This document shows, piece by piece, positions 39,072 through 48,361 of a DNA stretch of 64,000 nucleotides. The notes under the pieces were generated by a model. It did not search any database and had not been told where the DNA came from. It saw nothing but the letters and a program-made list of their open reading frames with translations. This stretch comes from Polycyclovorans sp. Lineage in GTDB: Bacteria > Pseudomonadota > Gammaproteobacteria > Nevskiales > Nevskiaceae. Positions within the stretch are counted from its first letter, which is position 1. Each line of letters begins with the position of its first letter. The stretch is from assembly GCA_002706265.1 (NCBI GenBank), contig PAKU01000033.1, forward strand, positions 186,001 through 250,000, read 5' to 3'. The position numbers were made by a program, and so were the translations under genes.

Positions 39072-41147
39072 GTGGATGGCATGGCCCCGACCGAGTTGTT
39101 GCTCAATCGAGAGTTGTCGTTGCTCGAATTCAACCAGCGGGTGCTGGCCCAGGCGCAGGACGAGCGGGTGCCGCTGCTGGAGCGGCTGAAGTTTCTGTGC
39201 ATTTCCAGCTCCAACCTCGATGAGTTCTTCGAGATTCGCGTGGCCGGCCTGCAGCAGATGGCCGAGGTCAATCCCGGCGCCCGTGGCCCCGATGGCCTGA
39301 GCCCGGCCGAAACCCTGGCGGCCATCGCCGACCGCGCCCATGCGCTGGTCGACGCGCAGTACCGGGTGTTCAACGATGAACTGCTGCCCGCGCTGGAGCG
39401 CGAGCAGATTCGCTTTCTGCGGCGTTCGGAGTGGACCCCCGAGCAGGACGCGTGGCTCAACCGCTTCTTCCATGACGAACTGCTGCCGGTGCTGTCGCCG
39501 TTGGGGCTGGACCCGGCGCACCCGTTTCCACGCATTCTCAACAAATCACTGAACTTCATCGTGCAGTTGTCGGGCAAGGACGCGTTTGGCCGCAATACAG
39601 GTTTTGCCGTAGTGCAGGCGCCGCGCGCGCTGCCGCGGCTGATCCAGATTCCGCCCAACGTCACCGGCAGCGGCCCGCACGACTTCGTGTTTCTGTCGAG
39701 CGTGATTCATGCCTATGTCGATGACCTGTTCCCCGGCATGGCGGCCAGTGGCTGCTACCAGTTCAGGGTGACGCGCAACGCCGACCTGCTGGTCGACGAA
39801 GAAGACGCCGAAGATCTGCTCGAAGCCCTGGAAGGCGAGTTGTCGCAGCGCCAGTGGGGCGACACGGTGCGGCTGGAGGTGGCACACAACTGCCCGGAAG
39901 CGATGTGGCAGTTCATCATGGACGAGATTCAGCTCTCGCCCGCCGACGTGTATCAGGTCAACGGGCCGGTCAATCTCAACCGCCTGATGGCCCTGCCCGA
40001 CCTCGTCGACCGGCCGCAGCTCAAGTACCCGCCGCACACGCCCAGAGTCAGCAAGGCACTGGCCAGCGGCGATATTTTCGCGGCGATCCGCGAGCGCGAT
40101 CACCTGTTGCACCATCCCTACGACAGCTTCTCGTCGGTGCTGGAGTTCATTCGCCAATCGGCCAAGGACCCGCGGGTGCTGGCCATCAAGCAGACCCTGT
40201 ACCGCACCGGCTCCAAGAGTCTGGTGGTGGACGCGCTGTGCGACGCCGCGCGCAACGGCAAGGAAGTGACGGTGGTGATCGAGTTGCGGGCCCGCTTCGA
40301 TGAGGCCGACAACATCAACCTCGCCGAGCGTCTGCAGGACGTGGGCGCGCACGTGGTCTACGGCGTGGTGGGCTACAAGACCCACGCCAAGATGTGCCTG
40401 GTGGTCCGTCGCGAAGAGGGCGCCGCCGAGCTGCCGGGCGGGCTGCGTTACTACACCCACCTGAGCACCGGCAACTATCACCCCAAGACCGCGCGGCTCT
40501 ACACCGACTATGGCCTGCTCACGGCGGACGCCAGCATCGGCAAAGATGCCCACTCGGTGTTTCTGCAGCTGACCAGCCTGGGCAAGGTCATCAAGCTCAA
40601 TCGTCTGCTGCAGTCGCCGTTCACCCTCAACGAAGGCATGCACGCGCGCATCGAGCGCGAGATTGCCCATGCCGAGGCCGGCAAACCCGCGCGGCTGATC
40701 GCCAAGATGAACTCGCTGGTCGAGCCCGAGATCATCAAGAAGCTGTACACCGCGTCCAGGGCCGGGGTGAAGATCGAACTGCTGGTGCGGGGCATGTGCT
40801 CGCTGCGCCCCGGCGTGCCCGGCCTGTCGGAAAACATCACCGTGCGCTCCATCATCGGGCGTTTTCTGGAACACCACCGCGTTTTCTACTTCCTCAACAA
40901 CGGTGAGGAAGAAGTGTGGCTGTCCAGCGCCGACTGGATGGAGCGCAACCTGTTTCGCCGGGTCGAGGTGGCCTTCCCGGTGCTCGACAAGGCCCTGCGC
41001 GCGCGGCTGCTGCAACATCTGGAGGCCTACGTGGTCGACACCGCGCAAAGCTGGTTGCTGCAGCAGGACGGGCGATACCTGCGCCTCGAAACCGCCGGCG
41101 ACGCCGTTCCCGTGCAGCAACAACTGATGGACGAAGGGCACCCCTGA
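39072..41147 (+). CDS. ppk1: Polyphosphate kinase 1
   Basis: 691 residues from GTG 39072 (AGGAAG upstream); ATG 39081 also possible. The N domain opens with LLNRELSLLEFNQRVLAQAQDERVPLLERLKFL, the head domain follows, and the two phospholipase-D-like catalytic domains are recognised by RARFDEADNINLAERLQ, GVVGYKTHAKMCLVVRRE (the His of KTHAK is the phosphorylated residue) and THLSTGNYHPKTARLYTDYG. The C-terminal ITVRSIIGRFLEHHRVFYF and SSADWMERNLFRRVEV are intact. The enzyme makes polyphosphate from ATP, reversibly. A weak resemblance to a Pho box upstream was considered and rejected. Confidence 0.97.
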   Translation: MDGMAPTELLLNRELSLLEFNQRVLAQAQDERVPLLERLKFLCISSSNLDEFFEIRVAGLQQMAEVNPGARGPDGLSPAETLAAIADRAHALVDAQYRVFNDELLPALEREQIRFLRRSEWTPEQDAWLNRFFHDELLPVLSPLGLDPAHPFPRILNKSLNFIVQLSGKDAFGRNTGFAVVQAPRALPRLIQIPPNVTGSGPHDFVFLSSVIHAYVDDLFPGMAASGCYQFRVTRNADLLVDEEDAEDLLEALEGELSQRQWGDTVRLEVAHNCPEAMWQFIMDEIQLSPADVYQVNGPVNLNRLMALPDLVDRPQLKYPPHTPRVSKALASGDIFAAIRERDHLLHHPYDSFSSVLEFIRQSAKDPRVLAIKQTLYRTGSKSLVVDALCDAARNGKEVTVVIELRARFDEADNINLAERLQDVGAHVVYGVVGYKTHAKMCLVVRREEGAAELPGGLRYYTHLSTGNYHPKTARLYTDYGLLTADASIGKDAHSVFLQLTSLGKVIKLNRLLQSPFTLNEGMHARIEREIAHAEAGKPARLIAKMNSLVEPEIIKKLYTASRAGVKIELLVRGMCSLRPGVPGLSENITVRSIIGRFLEHHRVFYFLNNGEEEVWLSSADWMERNLFRRVEVAFPVLDKALRARLLQHLEAYVVDTAQSWLLQQDGRYLRLETAGDAVPVQQQLMDEGHP

Positions 41148-41311
41148 CGGGCGTCAATGGCCTGGCCCGCGGCGCCGCCTACGGCTGCGGAGCGGGTACG
41201 GGCGCGGGCATCGACCGCTGATCAATCGTGCGCGGCCGTCTGCCGCCTGATTCCGGTTTGCGCTTGGGGAGTGGTCATGCTGCGATCCCGAATGATCGTG
41301 GGTGCCCCTCC

Positions 41312-43843
41312 ATGGAGGACTTGAGCCTGTCTCCCGCCCTCGCCAGCCTTGAGCAGGCGACGCAGTCCGGCACGTGGGTGCTGCACGTGGGTGAGGCCCG
41401 GTGGGTCTGGTGGTCGCCCGGCACCCGACGCCTGCTGGAGTGGCCGGCGGATACCGGCTTTCCGGGGCTGGACGGCGTCATGCGCTTCTACACGCCGGAC
41501 GCACAGGTGCGGCTGCAGCAGGCACTGCAAGCCGCGCGGCGCGCCGGTCAGCCTTTTGACCTTGAGGTGCAGTTGATCACCCATCTCGGCCGTCCGCTGT
41601 TCGTGCGGGTGACCGGCCAGGCCGAGCGCGATGAACAGGGCGCCGTCGTGCGGGTGGCCGGCACCATCCAGAACACCGATCGCAGCCGCCGTGCCGAGGC
41701 CAACGCCCAGGCCTTGCGCGAGCGCCTGGCGGAGTTTGAGGAGCGCTGGCGCATGGCCACCGAGGGCTCGGGCCTGGGCGTCTGGGATTGGGATGCGCAA
41801 TCCAACACCGTGTATTACTCGCCGCAATGGAAGCGCTTGCTGGGCTACGACGACGCGCAGATCGGCGACGGCCCGGAAGAGTCCATCAGCCGCATCCACC
41901 CGGACGATCTTGACCAGGTCATGGCCGACCTGAATGCCCACCTTGACGGTGGCACCGCCCGATACCAGAACGAACATCGCATGATGTGCCAAGACGGTCA
42001 GTATCGGTGGATGCTGGATCGCGGCGAGGTGATGTCGCGCACCGTCGACGGCAAGCCCCTGCGGGTGGTCGGCAGCTTTGCCGACATCAGCAGGCGCAAG
42101 TTTGTCGAAGACGTTGCGCATCAGGTCAGCAGCCGCCTCAAGGCGATTTTCAATTCCACCTACCAGTACGTCGGCATCGTGTCGCCGGACGGCGTGTTGA
42201 TGGAAGTCAACGACACCGCCCTGCGGTTCGCCGACCTGAAGGCCGACGCGGTCATTGGCAAGCCGTTCTGGGCCTGCCACTGGTTTCAGCTTGATGACGC
42301 CATCGCGCAGCGGGTCAGGGCGGCGGTGGGCCGTGCGGCCCAGGGCGAGCTGGTGAAATACCAGACCGAAGTGCGAGGCGCCGAGTCGCTGACCCATATC
42401 ATCGATTTTTCCCTGAAGCCGGTTTTCGATGAGCGGGGCGACGTGACCTGCCTCGTGGCCGAGGGCCATGACATCACCGCAACCGTGTTCGCCCAGCGGG
42501 CGCTCGACGCCAACCTGCGCCTGTTCCAGGCAGCGTTCGACGAGTCCCCCATCGGGACGGCCATCGTCGGTCTTGACGGCCGCTGGATCGAGGTCAATGC
42601 GGCCCTCTGCGAGATGCTCGGCTTCAGTGCCGAGGCACTGAAACGCATGACCTTTCAGGACATCACCCACCCCGACGACCTGGACATTGACATCGCCCAC
42701 GTACAGCGCCTGCTCGACGGCGAGGCGGCCCACTACCGCATGGAAAAGCGCTATCTGTGCGGCGATGCGCGGGTGATTCAGTGCCAGCTGGACGTGTCGC
42801 TGGTGCGTGACGAGCATCACCGTCCCAAGTGCTTCCTCTCCAAGATTCAGGACCTGACCGAACAGCGCCGCGCCGAGCAGGCACTTGAGGAAGAAAAGGA
42901 ACTGGCCCAGGTCACGCTGTCGTCAATCGCCGACGGCGTGATCCGCACCGACCTTCAGGGGCTGATCACCTTCGTCAACGACACGGCGCTGCGGCTGCTG
43001 CGCATGATCGAGACGGAGGTGATGGGCCAGCCCTTCGACGCCGTCGTGCGGCTGTTGCCCGAACACAGTGGCCGCTGGCGCGAATCCCCCGTGGCGCGCG
43101 TGCTGCGTGATGGCGCGGCGGCCGATCTGTCGGGCGTCAGCCTGCTGGCGCTGCGCGACCACACCGAAGTGCCCGTTGAATCGGCCTGTACGCCGCTGCG
43201 TGACCTCAACGGCCAGTTGATCGGATCGGTTTTTGTCTGCCGTGACGTGTCGGCCATGCAGCATCTTGCGCAGCAGCTGGCCTACCAGGCTGCGCACGAT
43301 CCGCTGACCGGGCTCCCCAATCGCCGGGCCTTTGAAGCCGAGATGGACGCCGTGCGGCTGATCGGGCAAAACGGCAAAGGCGAGCACTACATGCTGATGC
43401 TCGACCTTGACTACTTCAAACGCATCAACGACCAGTGTGGCCACCAGCTGGGCGACCGCGTCCTGCGGGACATCTCGGCACGCATGCGCGCGCGCCTGCG
43501 CCAGACCGACGTCTTCGCCCGCCTGGGCGGCGATGAGTTCGGCCTGATCCTGCGCAACTGCCCCCTGGCGCAAGTGGCGCGAATTGCCGAAGGCCTGATC
43601 CGGTCGGTGTCGACCTATGTTGTCTCGTTTGCCGGCCAGACCTATCCCCTGGGCGTCTCGATCGGCGTGGCCGCCATCGACGCAACGCAGAGCGCCACCC
43701 AGGTCTTCAGCCGCGCCGATCAGGCCTGTTACAGCGCCAAGGCCTGCGGCCGTGGGGTTGCAGTGATGGACGGGCAACCGCTGACCGCAGAGGGGCCCGT
43801 AGCAGAGGCTGAGCGTCGCGTGTCGGCCGCCAGCCAGGGCTGA
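41312..43843 (+). CDS. Diguanylate cyclase with five PAS-type sensor domains
   Basis: About 843 residues from ATG 41312, with a GTG 28 codons earlier as alternative. No membrane segment. Five PAS-like modules run in series: about 15-120, 145-265 (GVWDWDAQSNTVYYSPQWKRLLGY, PAS_3 type), 270-395, 402-520 and 535-650. The C-terminal GGDEF domain contains AHDPLTGLPNRRAFE, LDLDYFKRIND and an intact GGDEF at about 739-743. The inhibitory I-site RQTD sits five residues before it. It should make cyclic di-GMP and be feedback inhibited. No EAL domain. The many PAS modules suggest integration of several small-molecule or redox cues. Confidence 0.93.
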   Translation: MEDLSLSPALASLEQATQSGTWVLHVGEARWVWWSPGTRRLLEWPADTGFPGLDGVMRFYTPDAQVRLQQALQAARRAGQPFDLEVQLITHLGRPLFVRVTGQAERDEQGAVVRVAGTIQNTDRSRRAEANAQALRERLAEFEERWRMATEGSGLGVWDWDAQSNTVYYSPQWKRLLGYDDAQIGDGPEESISRIHPDDLDQVMADLNAHLDGGTARYQNEHRMMCQDGQYRWMLDRGEVMSRTVDGKPLRVVGSFADISRRKFVEDVAHQVSSRLKAIFNSTYQYVGIVSPDGVLMEVNDTALRFADLKADAVIGKPFWACHWFQLDDAIAQRVRAAVGRAAQGELVKYQTEVRGAESLTHIIDFSLKPVFDERGDVTCLVAEGHDITATVFAQRALDANLRLFQAAFDESPIGTAIVGLDGRWIEVNAALCEMLGFSAEALKRMTFQDITHPDDLDIDIAHVQRLLDGEAAHYRMEKRYLCGDARVIQCQLDVSLVRDEHHRPKCFLSKIQDLTEQRRAEQALEEEKELAQVTLSSIADGVIRTDLQGLITFVNDTALRLLRMIETEVMGQPFDAVVRLLPEHSGRWRESPVARVLRDGAAADLSGVSLLALRDHTEVPVESACTPLRDLNGQLIGSVFVCRDVSAMQHLAQQLAYQAAHDPLTGLPNRRAFEAEMDAVRLIGQNGKGEHYMLMLDLDYFKRINDQCGHQLGDRVLRDISARMRARLRQTDVFARLGGDEFGLILRNCPLAQVARIAEGLIRSVSTYVVSFAGQTYPLGVSIGVAAIDATQSATQVFSRADQACYSAKACGRGVAVMDGQPLTAEGPVAEAERRVSAASQG

Positions 43844-43977
43844 GGGAACGGCGCGACCGCCCCTGGGGCGCGCGGTGCGGGCTGGGGCCGCAACATGGCG
43901 GGTTACGACGCGCGCCCGCAACCCGTACTTTTTTCGGCACACTCTCGGCCACGGGATCGGTGCTGGGAGGCGCGAAC

Positions 43978-44868
43978 ATGGTGCAGGTGCTGACCGACAC
44001 ATGGCAGATGATCGAAGCCTTCGGCGTCGAAAAAATCTTTCTGCTGCTCATGGCGCCGGTGTTCATGGTGTGCATGGGCATCGAGGCCTGGTACCTGCAG
44101 CGCCGGCGTGCGCAGACGTACAGCGTCGAACAGGTGGGCACCAACACGGTGCTGGCAGCCTCGCACGCGGCGGCAGATGGCCTGGCCTGGGCGCTGGTGA
44201 TCGGGCTGTTCTACGCGCTTTACGAGGTGCGCCTGTTCGAGATTCCGGCAACGTGGTGGAGCCTGTTGTTGCTGGTGGTGCTGCAGGATTTTTTCTACTA
44301 CGGGTTTCACCGCGCCAGCCACCGCATCCGCTGGATGTGGGCCAGCCATGTCACGCATCACTCGTCCGAGACCCTGAACCTAGCCACTGCGCTGCGCCAG
44401 AGCATCACCTATCCGGTCTCGGGCATGTGGGTGTTCTGGTTGCCGCTGGCGTGGATTGGCTTCAAGCCCGAGTTGGTGATTCTGGCGGTGGCGATCAGCC
44501 TGGCTTACCAGTTCTTCGTGCACACCGAGAGCGTGAAAAAGCTGCCGGCGTGGTTTGAGGCGGTGTTCAACACGCCGTCGCATCACCGGGTGCATCACGC
44601 CCGCAACGCCCAGTACATCGACCGCAACTATGCCGGCGTGCTGATCCTATGGGACAAGTGGTTCGGCACCTTCACGCCCGAGACCGAGACCTGCGTTTAC
44701 GGCATCGTGCGCCCGATTCACACCCGCAATCCGCTGACGATGATGTTTCACGAATGGCGCGACATGTTCGCCGACGTGCGGCGTCCGGGGCCGCTGTGGC
44801 AGCGTCTGAAACACCTGTGGGCGCCGCCGGAGTGGCGGCGGCCTGATGAGGCGACTCAGCCCCAGTAA
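43978..44868 (+). CDS. Fatty acid hydroxylase / sterol desaturase family protein
   Basis: 296 residues from ATG 43978 (GGGAGG upstream). Four or so membrane helices and the eight-His di-iron signature: HRASH at 111-115, HVTHH at 124-128 and HHRVHH at 202-207, in the spacing of the family. Members hydroxylate or desaturate lipids (sterols, carotenoids, ornithine lipids, ether lipids) using O2. The YFHRASHRIRWMWASHVTHHSS context is typical of the bacterial group including alkylglycerol monooxygenase-like proteins. Substrate is unknown. Ends 13 bp inside the convergent AlkA-like gene. Confidence 0.9.
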   Translation: MVQVLTDTWQMIEAFGVEKIFLLLMAPVFMVCMGIEAWYLQRRRAQTYSVEQVGTNTVLAASHAAADGLAWALVIGLFYALYEVRLFEIPATWWSLLLLVVLQDFFYYGFHRASHRIRWMWASHVTHHSSETLNLATALRQSITYPVSGMWVFWLPLAWIGFKPELVILAVAISLAYQFFVHTESVKKLPAWFEAVFNTPSHHRVHHARNAQYIDRNYAGVLILWDKWFGTFTPETETCVYGIVRPIHTRNPLTMMFHEWRDMFADVRRPGPLWQRLKHLWAPPEWRRPDEATQPQ

Positions 44869-45503
44869 CTGTCGGCGGCGTCGGTCAGCCGCCACAGGTA
44901 CCAGCTGGCGCAGGACCGATACGGTGCCCAGCGGTCGGTGATGCGCCGGGTGGCGGCCACGTCGAGCTTGGCGCCGTCGGCATACAGGCGATTGATGGCA
45001 TTGCGCAGCCCCACGTCGCCCATCGAGAACAGGTCTTCGCGACCCTGGGCGAAGATCAGCCACATCTCGGCAGTCCAGGGCCCGACGCCGGGCAAAGCGT
45101 CGAGCGTGCGGAGGGCGGTGTCGTCGTCCATGGCGGCGATGGCATCGAAATCGAGCGCGCCGGTGGTCACGGCCTGCCCGAGGGCGATGAGCCAGCGCGC
45201 CTTGGCGTTGGACAACCCGCAGGCCCTCAGTGCGACGGCATCGGCACGCGCCAGCGCCGCTGCGGTGAGGGGGCCCACCTGCGCCACGACCCGGTTCTGG
45301 ATGGTCGCCGCAGCCTTGTTCGACAACTGCTGGCTGATGATGGCCGCGGCCAGCACTTCGAAGGGTGCGCCGTTCTTCACCGTGAGGGCGCAGGGGCCAA
45401 AGCGGTCGATCAGTCTGGCCATGACCGGGTCGGTTGCGCGCAGGTGGGCATCGGCCAGGGCGTTCCGTTCAGGGCTCATGTCAGTGCTCGTGTCGCGGCT
45501 CAT
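44856..45503 (-). CDS. DNA-3-methyladenine glycosylase II (AlkA/HhH-GPD type)
   Basis: 215 residues. HhH-GPD fold: AAAIISQQLSNKAAATI, the helix-hairpin-helix LDALPGVGPWTAEMWLIFA and the catalytic Asp in SMGDVGLRNAINRLY, followed by RWAPYRSCASWYLWR. It excises alkylated bases (3-methyladenine and similar) by hydrolysing the glycosidic bond. It lacks the AlkA N-terminal domain, so it belongs with the short Mag/AlkA-like group. The start overlaps the pepN stop by 4 bp, so it is the second gene of a pepN operon. Confidence 0.93.
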   Translation of the reverse strand: MSRDTSTDMSPERNALADAHLRATDPVMARLIDRFGPCALTVKNGAPFEVLAAAIISQQLSNKAAATIQNRVVAQVGPLTAAALARADAVALRACGLSNAKARWLIALGQAVTTGALDFDAIAAMDDDTALRTLDALPGVGPWTAEMWLIFAQGREDLFSMGDVGLRNAINRLYADGAKLDVAATRRITDRWAPYRSCASWYLWRLTDAADSYWG

Positions 45504-48100
45504 GGCGTGGCGCTTGACGAACCCTCATTCAGCGCCGCATCGAGCAGTTCGCGGGTATCGGTGGACTGCACCTGGGCGCGCAACCTGATGACGACCTGCT
45601 TCTGCTGCGAGGCCCAGGGTTCGGCGAGGCGCTTGAAGCCCAGCAGCGGCTTCAGCAGCCGCGCTGCGGTTTGCGGGTTGAGGGCGTCGAGCCGGGCAAT
45701 GCCGTCGGCGTAGGCACGGTAGCCGGCTTCGGTGTGAAAACCCTGCAAAGCCTCGCGGGCGAAGCTGCCCAGCACCGCGCGCACGCGGTTGGGGTTGCGC
45801 CAGTCGAACTGGGGGTGGTCGATCAGTGCCGGCAGGTCGGCGGCCTGCACGTGGGCACCGCCGGCCCGCAGGGCAAACCAGCGGTCCATGACCAGGGCAT
45901 CGTCGTGCCAGCGTTGCGCGAAGCGCCGCAGTGCCTCGGCGGGCACGGCGGCGTCGGTGTGGTGCCCGAGCGCACGCAGCGCGCCGATGGCCAGGGTCAT
46001 GTTGTCACTGACCACCCGGTCGTCGGCCATGCGTTGCACGCTGGCGCTGCCAAGCCGGGCCAGATAGCCAAGCGCCACATTGCTGAGCGCCCGCTCGCCG
46101 GCCTGGCCCCTGAGCGTTGGCGCCTTGGGCGCCCACACCGACAGCGGCCCGCACAGGGCTTCGGCGATGGCGCGGCCCAGCTGCGCGTAGGCGTCAAGAA
46201 AGCGCTGCGGGTGCACCTCTGGGTATTGGTCCCACAGCCAGGCGGTGCCCGGCAGGCTCAGCAGGTGGGCGGTGAGCATGGCGTCGTCCACCGGCTCGGC
46301 GGCAATTCGCTGCAGGGCGGCGATGAGGGCATCCAGGGCGCTGCGATCGCCTTCCATCAGGCCGGCATGGGCGCGGGCGTGCAGGCTTTGCAGGGTGTCC
46401 CAGCGCACGAAAGGGTCGCTCTCGTAGGCGGCGATGCGCTGCAGTTCGTCCAGCGTGTAATCGGCCAGCAGTTTGACCGGCGCCGAGAAGCCCAGCAGCA
46501 CGCTGGGCAGCAGCGGCTCGTCGGTGTCCATCTCCAGGGTCAGTGCGTCACCCCGCATCACGATCAGTTCGTCGCCCAGCGCGTCGGCGTGCGCCGGCAG
46601 CGGCACCACCTGACCGCGGCCGTTGCGCAGTCGCAGGCGAATCGGCAGGGGCAGCGCCTGCTTCTCGGGCTGGCCCGGCGTGGGCGCGGTGTGCTGGGTG
46701 AAGCGGATGATCAGCCGGCGGCTGGCGGCATCCCAGGCGCGGGTCAGGCGCAGTTGCGGGGTGCCGGCCTGTGCGTACCACGCCAGGAATGGCGACAGGT
46801 CGGTGCCCGCGGCGGCGCTCAGCGCGCCCACGAAGTCTTCAATGGTGGCCGCCTTGCCGTTCTGCTCGGCGAGGTAGCGCCGCAGCCCGTCGCGGAAGGC
46901 CTCTGCGCCGATCACCGTGTGCAGCATGCGCACGATCTCGGCGCCTTTTTCGTAGATCGTCGCGGTGTAGAAATTGTTGACCTCCTGGTAGGCGTCGGGC
47001 CGCACCGGGTGGGCGGTGGGGCCGGCGTCTTCAGGAAACTGCGCGGCGCGCAGCATGCGCACCTGTTCGATGCGCTGCACCGCGCCGCCAAGGTGGTCTT
47101 CGCTGAAACGCTGGTCACGGAACACGGTGAGGCCTTCCTTCAACGACAACTGGAACCAGTCGCGGCAGGTCACGCGGTTGCCGGTGTAGTTGTGGAAATA
47201 CTCGTGGGCGATCACCGCGCTGATGGCCTCAAAGCTCTCGTCGGTGGCGGTGTCGGGGGTGGCCAGCACGTAGGCGGCGTTGAAGATGTTGAGGCCCTTG
47301 TTCTCCATCGCGCCCATGTTGAAGGCGCGGGCGGCAACGATCATGTAGACGTCAAGGTCGTAGACCAGCCCGAAGCGCTGTTCGTCCCAGCGCATGGCGT
47401 CTTTGAGCGAGGCCATGGCATGAGCGACGCGGTTCTCGTTGCCGTGGTCCACGAAGAACTCGAGCGCGATGTCGCGGCCATCGGCCGCGCGGAAGGTGTC
47501 GGCCACCTTGGCCAGGTCCCCGGCCACCATGGCGAACAGATAGCAGGGCTTGGCGTAGGGATCTTCCCAGCGGGCGTAGTGCTGACCGCCGGCCAGCGCA
47601 CCGCGCTCGATGCAGTTGCCGTTGGCCAGCAACACCGGAAAGCGCGCGGCGTCGGCCTGCAGACGGACGGTGAATCGCGACAGCACGTCCGGTCGGTCGA
47701 GGTAGGGCGTGATGCGCGAAAAACCGTGCGCCTCGCACTGCGTGCAGTACATCGGCCCGGATTGATAGAAGCCTTCGAGCGCCGTGTTGGCCTCGGGCTG
47801 CAGCCGGGTCACCGTGGTCAGGGTGAACTGATCGGGCACCTCGGCGATGTGCAGCGCGTGGTCGTCCAGCGTCCACGCGCCCGCCGGCAGGGGCTGGTCA
47901 TCGATCGCGACCGAGACCACCTGTAGCGCCCGGGCGTCGAGGCGCAGGCCGGTGTCGCGCGCGCGCCCGGTTCCGCTGGCGGCCGCCCGCCGCATCGACA
48001 GCCGCGCGGTGACCAGAGTCTGCTCGGCAATCTGCACGTCCAGTGCGACCTGATCGATGACGAAGGCGGGAGGGCGGTAGTCGGTACGGCGGTGAATCAT
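45500..48100 (-). CDS. pepN: Aminopeptidase N (M1 family)
   Basis: About 866 residues. The substrate-binding GAMENKGLN lies near residue 262 and the zinc site HEYFHNYTGNRVTCRDW near 297, with the third ligand Glu in LSLKEGLTV; all intact. The N-terminal beta domain and C-terminal helical repeat domain (PepN type, DUF3458) fill the rest. It removes N-terminal residues from peptides in the cytosol. ATG 48100 is used because MIHRRTDYRPPAF is the normal start; the extension to 48190 reads poorly. The about 260 bp to the divergent regulator gene contain a GGCGCC-flanked inverted repeat but no gene. Confidence 0.96.
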   Translation of the reverse strand: MIHRRTDYRPPAFVIDQVALDVQIAEQTLVTARLSMRRAAASGTGRARDTGLRLDARALQVVSVAIDDQPLPAGAWTLDDHALHIAEVPDQFTLTTVTRLQPEANTALEGFYQSGPMYCTQCEAHGFSRITPYLDRPDVLSRFTVRLQADAARFPVLLANGNCIERGALAGGQHYARWEDPYAKPCYLFAMVAGDLAKVADTFRAADGRDIALEFFVDHGNENRVAHAMASLKDAMRWDEQRFGLVYDLDVYMIVAARAFNMGAMENKGLNIFNAAYVLATPDTATDESFEAISAVIAHEYFHNYTGNRVTCRDWFQLSLKEGLTVFRDQRFSEDHLGGAVQRIEQVRMLRAAQFPEDAGPTAHPVRPDAYQEVNNFYTATIYEKGAEIVRMLHTVIGAEAFRDGLRRYLAEQNGKAATIEDFVGALSAAAGTDLSPFLAWYAQAGTPQLRLTRAWDAASRRLIIRFTQHTAPTPGQPEKQALPLPIRLRLRNGRGQVVPLPAHADALGDELIVMRGDALTLEMDTDEPLLPSVLLGFSAPVKLLADYTLDELQRIAAYESDPFVRWDTLQSLHARAHAGLMEGDRSALDALIAALQRIAAEPVDDAMLTAHLLSLPGTAWLWDQYPEVHPQRFLDAYAQLGRAIAEALCGPLSVWAPKAPTLRGQAGERALSNVALGYLARLGSASVQRMADDRVVSDNMTLAIGALRALGHHTDAAVPAEALRRFAQRWHDDALVMDRWFALRAGGAHVQAADLPALIDHPQFDWRNPNRVRAVLGSFAREALQGFHTEAGYRAYADGIARLDALNPQTAARLLKPLLGFKRLAEPWASQQKQVVIRLRAQVQSTDTRELLDAALNEGSSSATP

Positions 48101-48361
48101 GCGGTGTCTCCAGGCGGCGAGGGCCCGCGCGAGCGGTGAGGGATGACCTGCAATGTGCAGGAACGCGTAAATTGGCGCCAAAATGCTCAAAAAGCAGGCG
48201 CCCTGGCGCCATGATGAATTGAAGCCCAGTTGTGCGTGAGGATGAGGCGTGGCGTCAGCCCAGTGGTTGCAGTCGTACCGGCCGGTCGGCGCTTCGGCGT
48301 TGGGGCCCCGCCGTGCGCTGGCCCAAACCCCGGTCCCCTCTTGGCAAGGGCCGGAGGACGA

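Noticed and set aside
39546..41141. 531-codon open frame on the minus strand opposite ppk1
   Set aside because: Antisense shadow of ppk1, with no domain and no fitting start region.
45671..47926. 751-codon open frame on the + strand opposite pepN
   Set aside because: Antisense shadow of pepN, with no recognisable domain and biased composition rich in Gly, Val, His and Arg.
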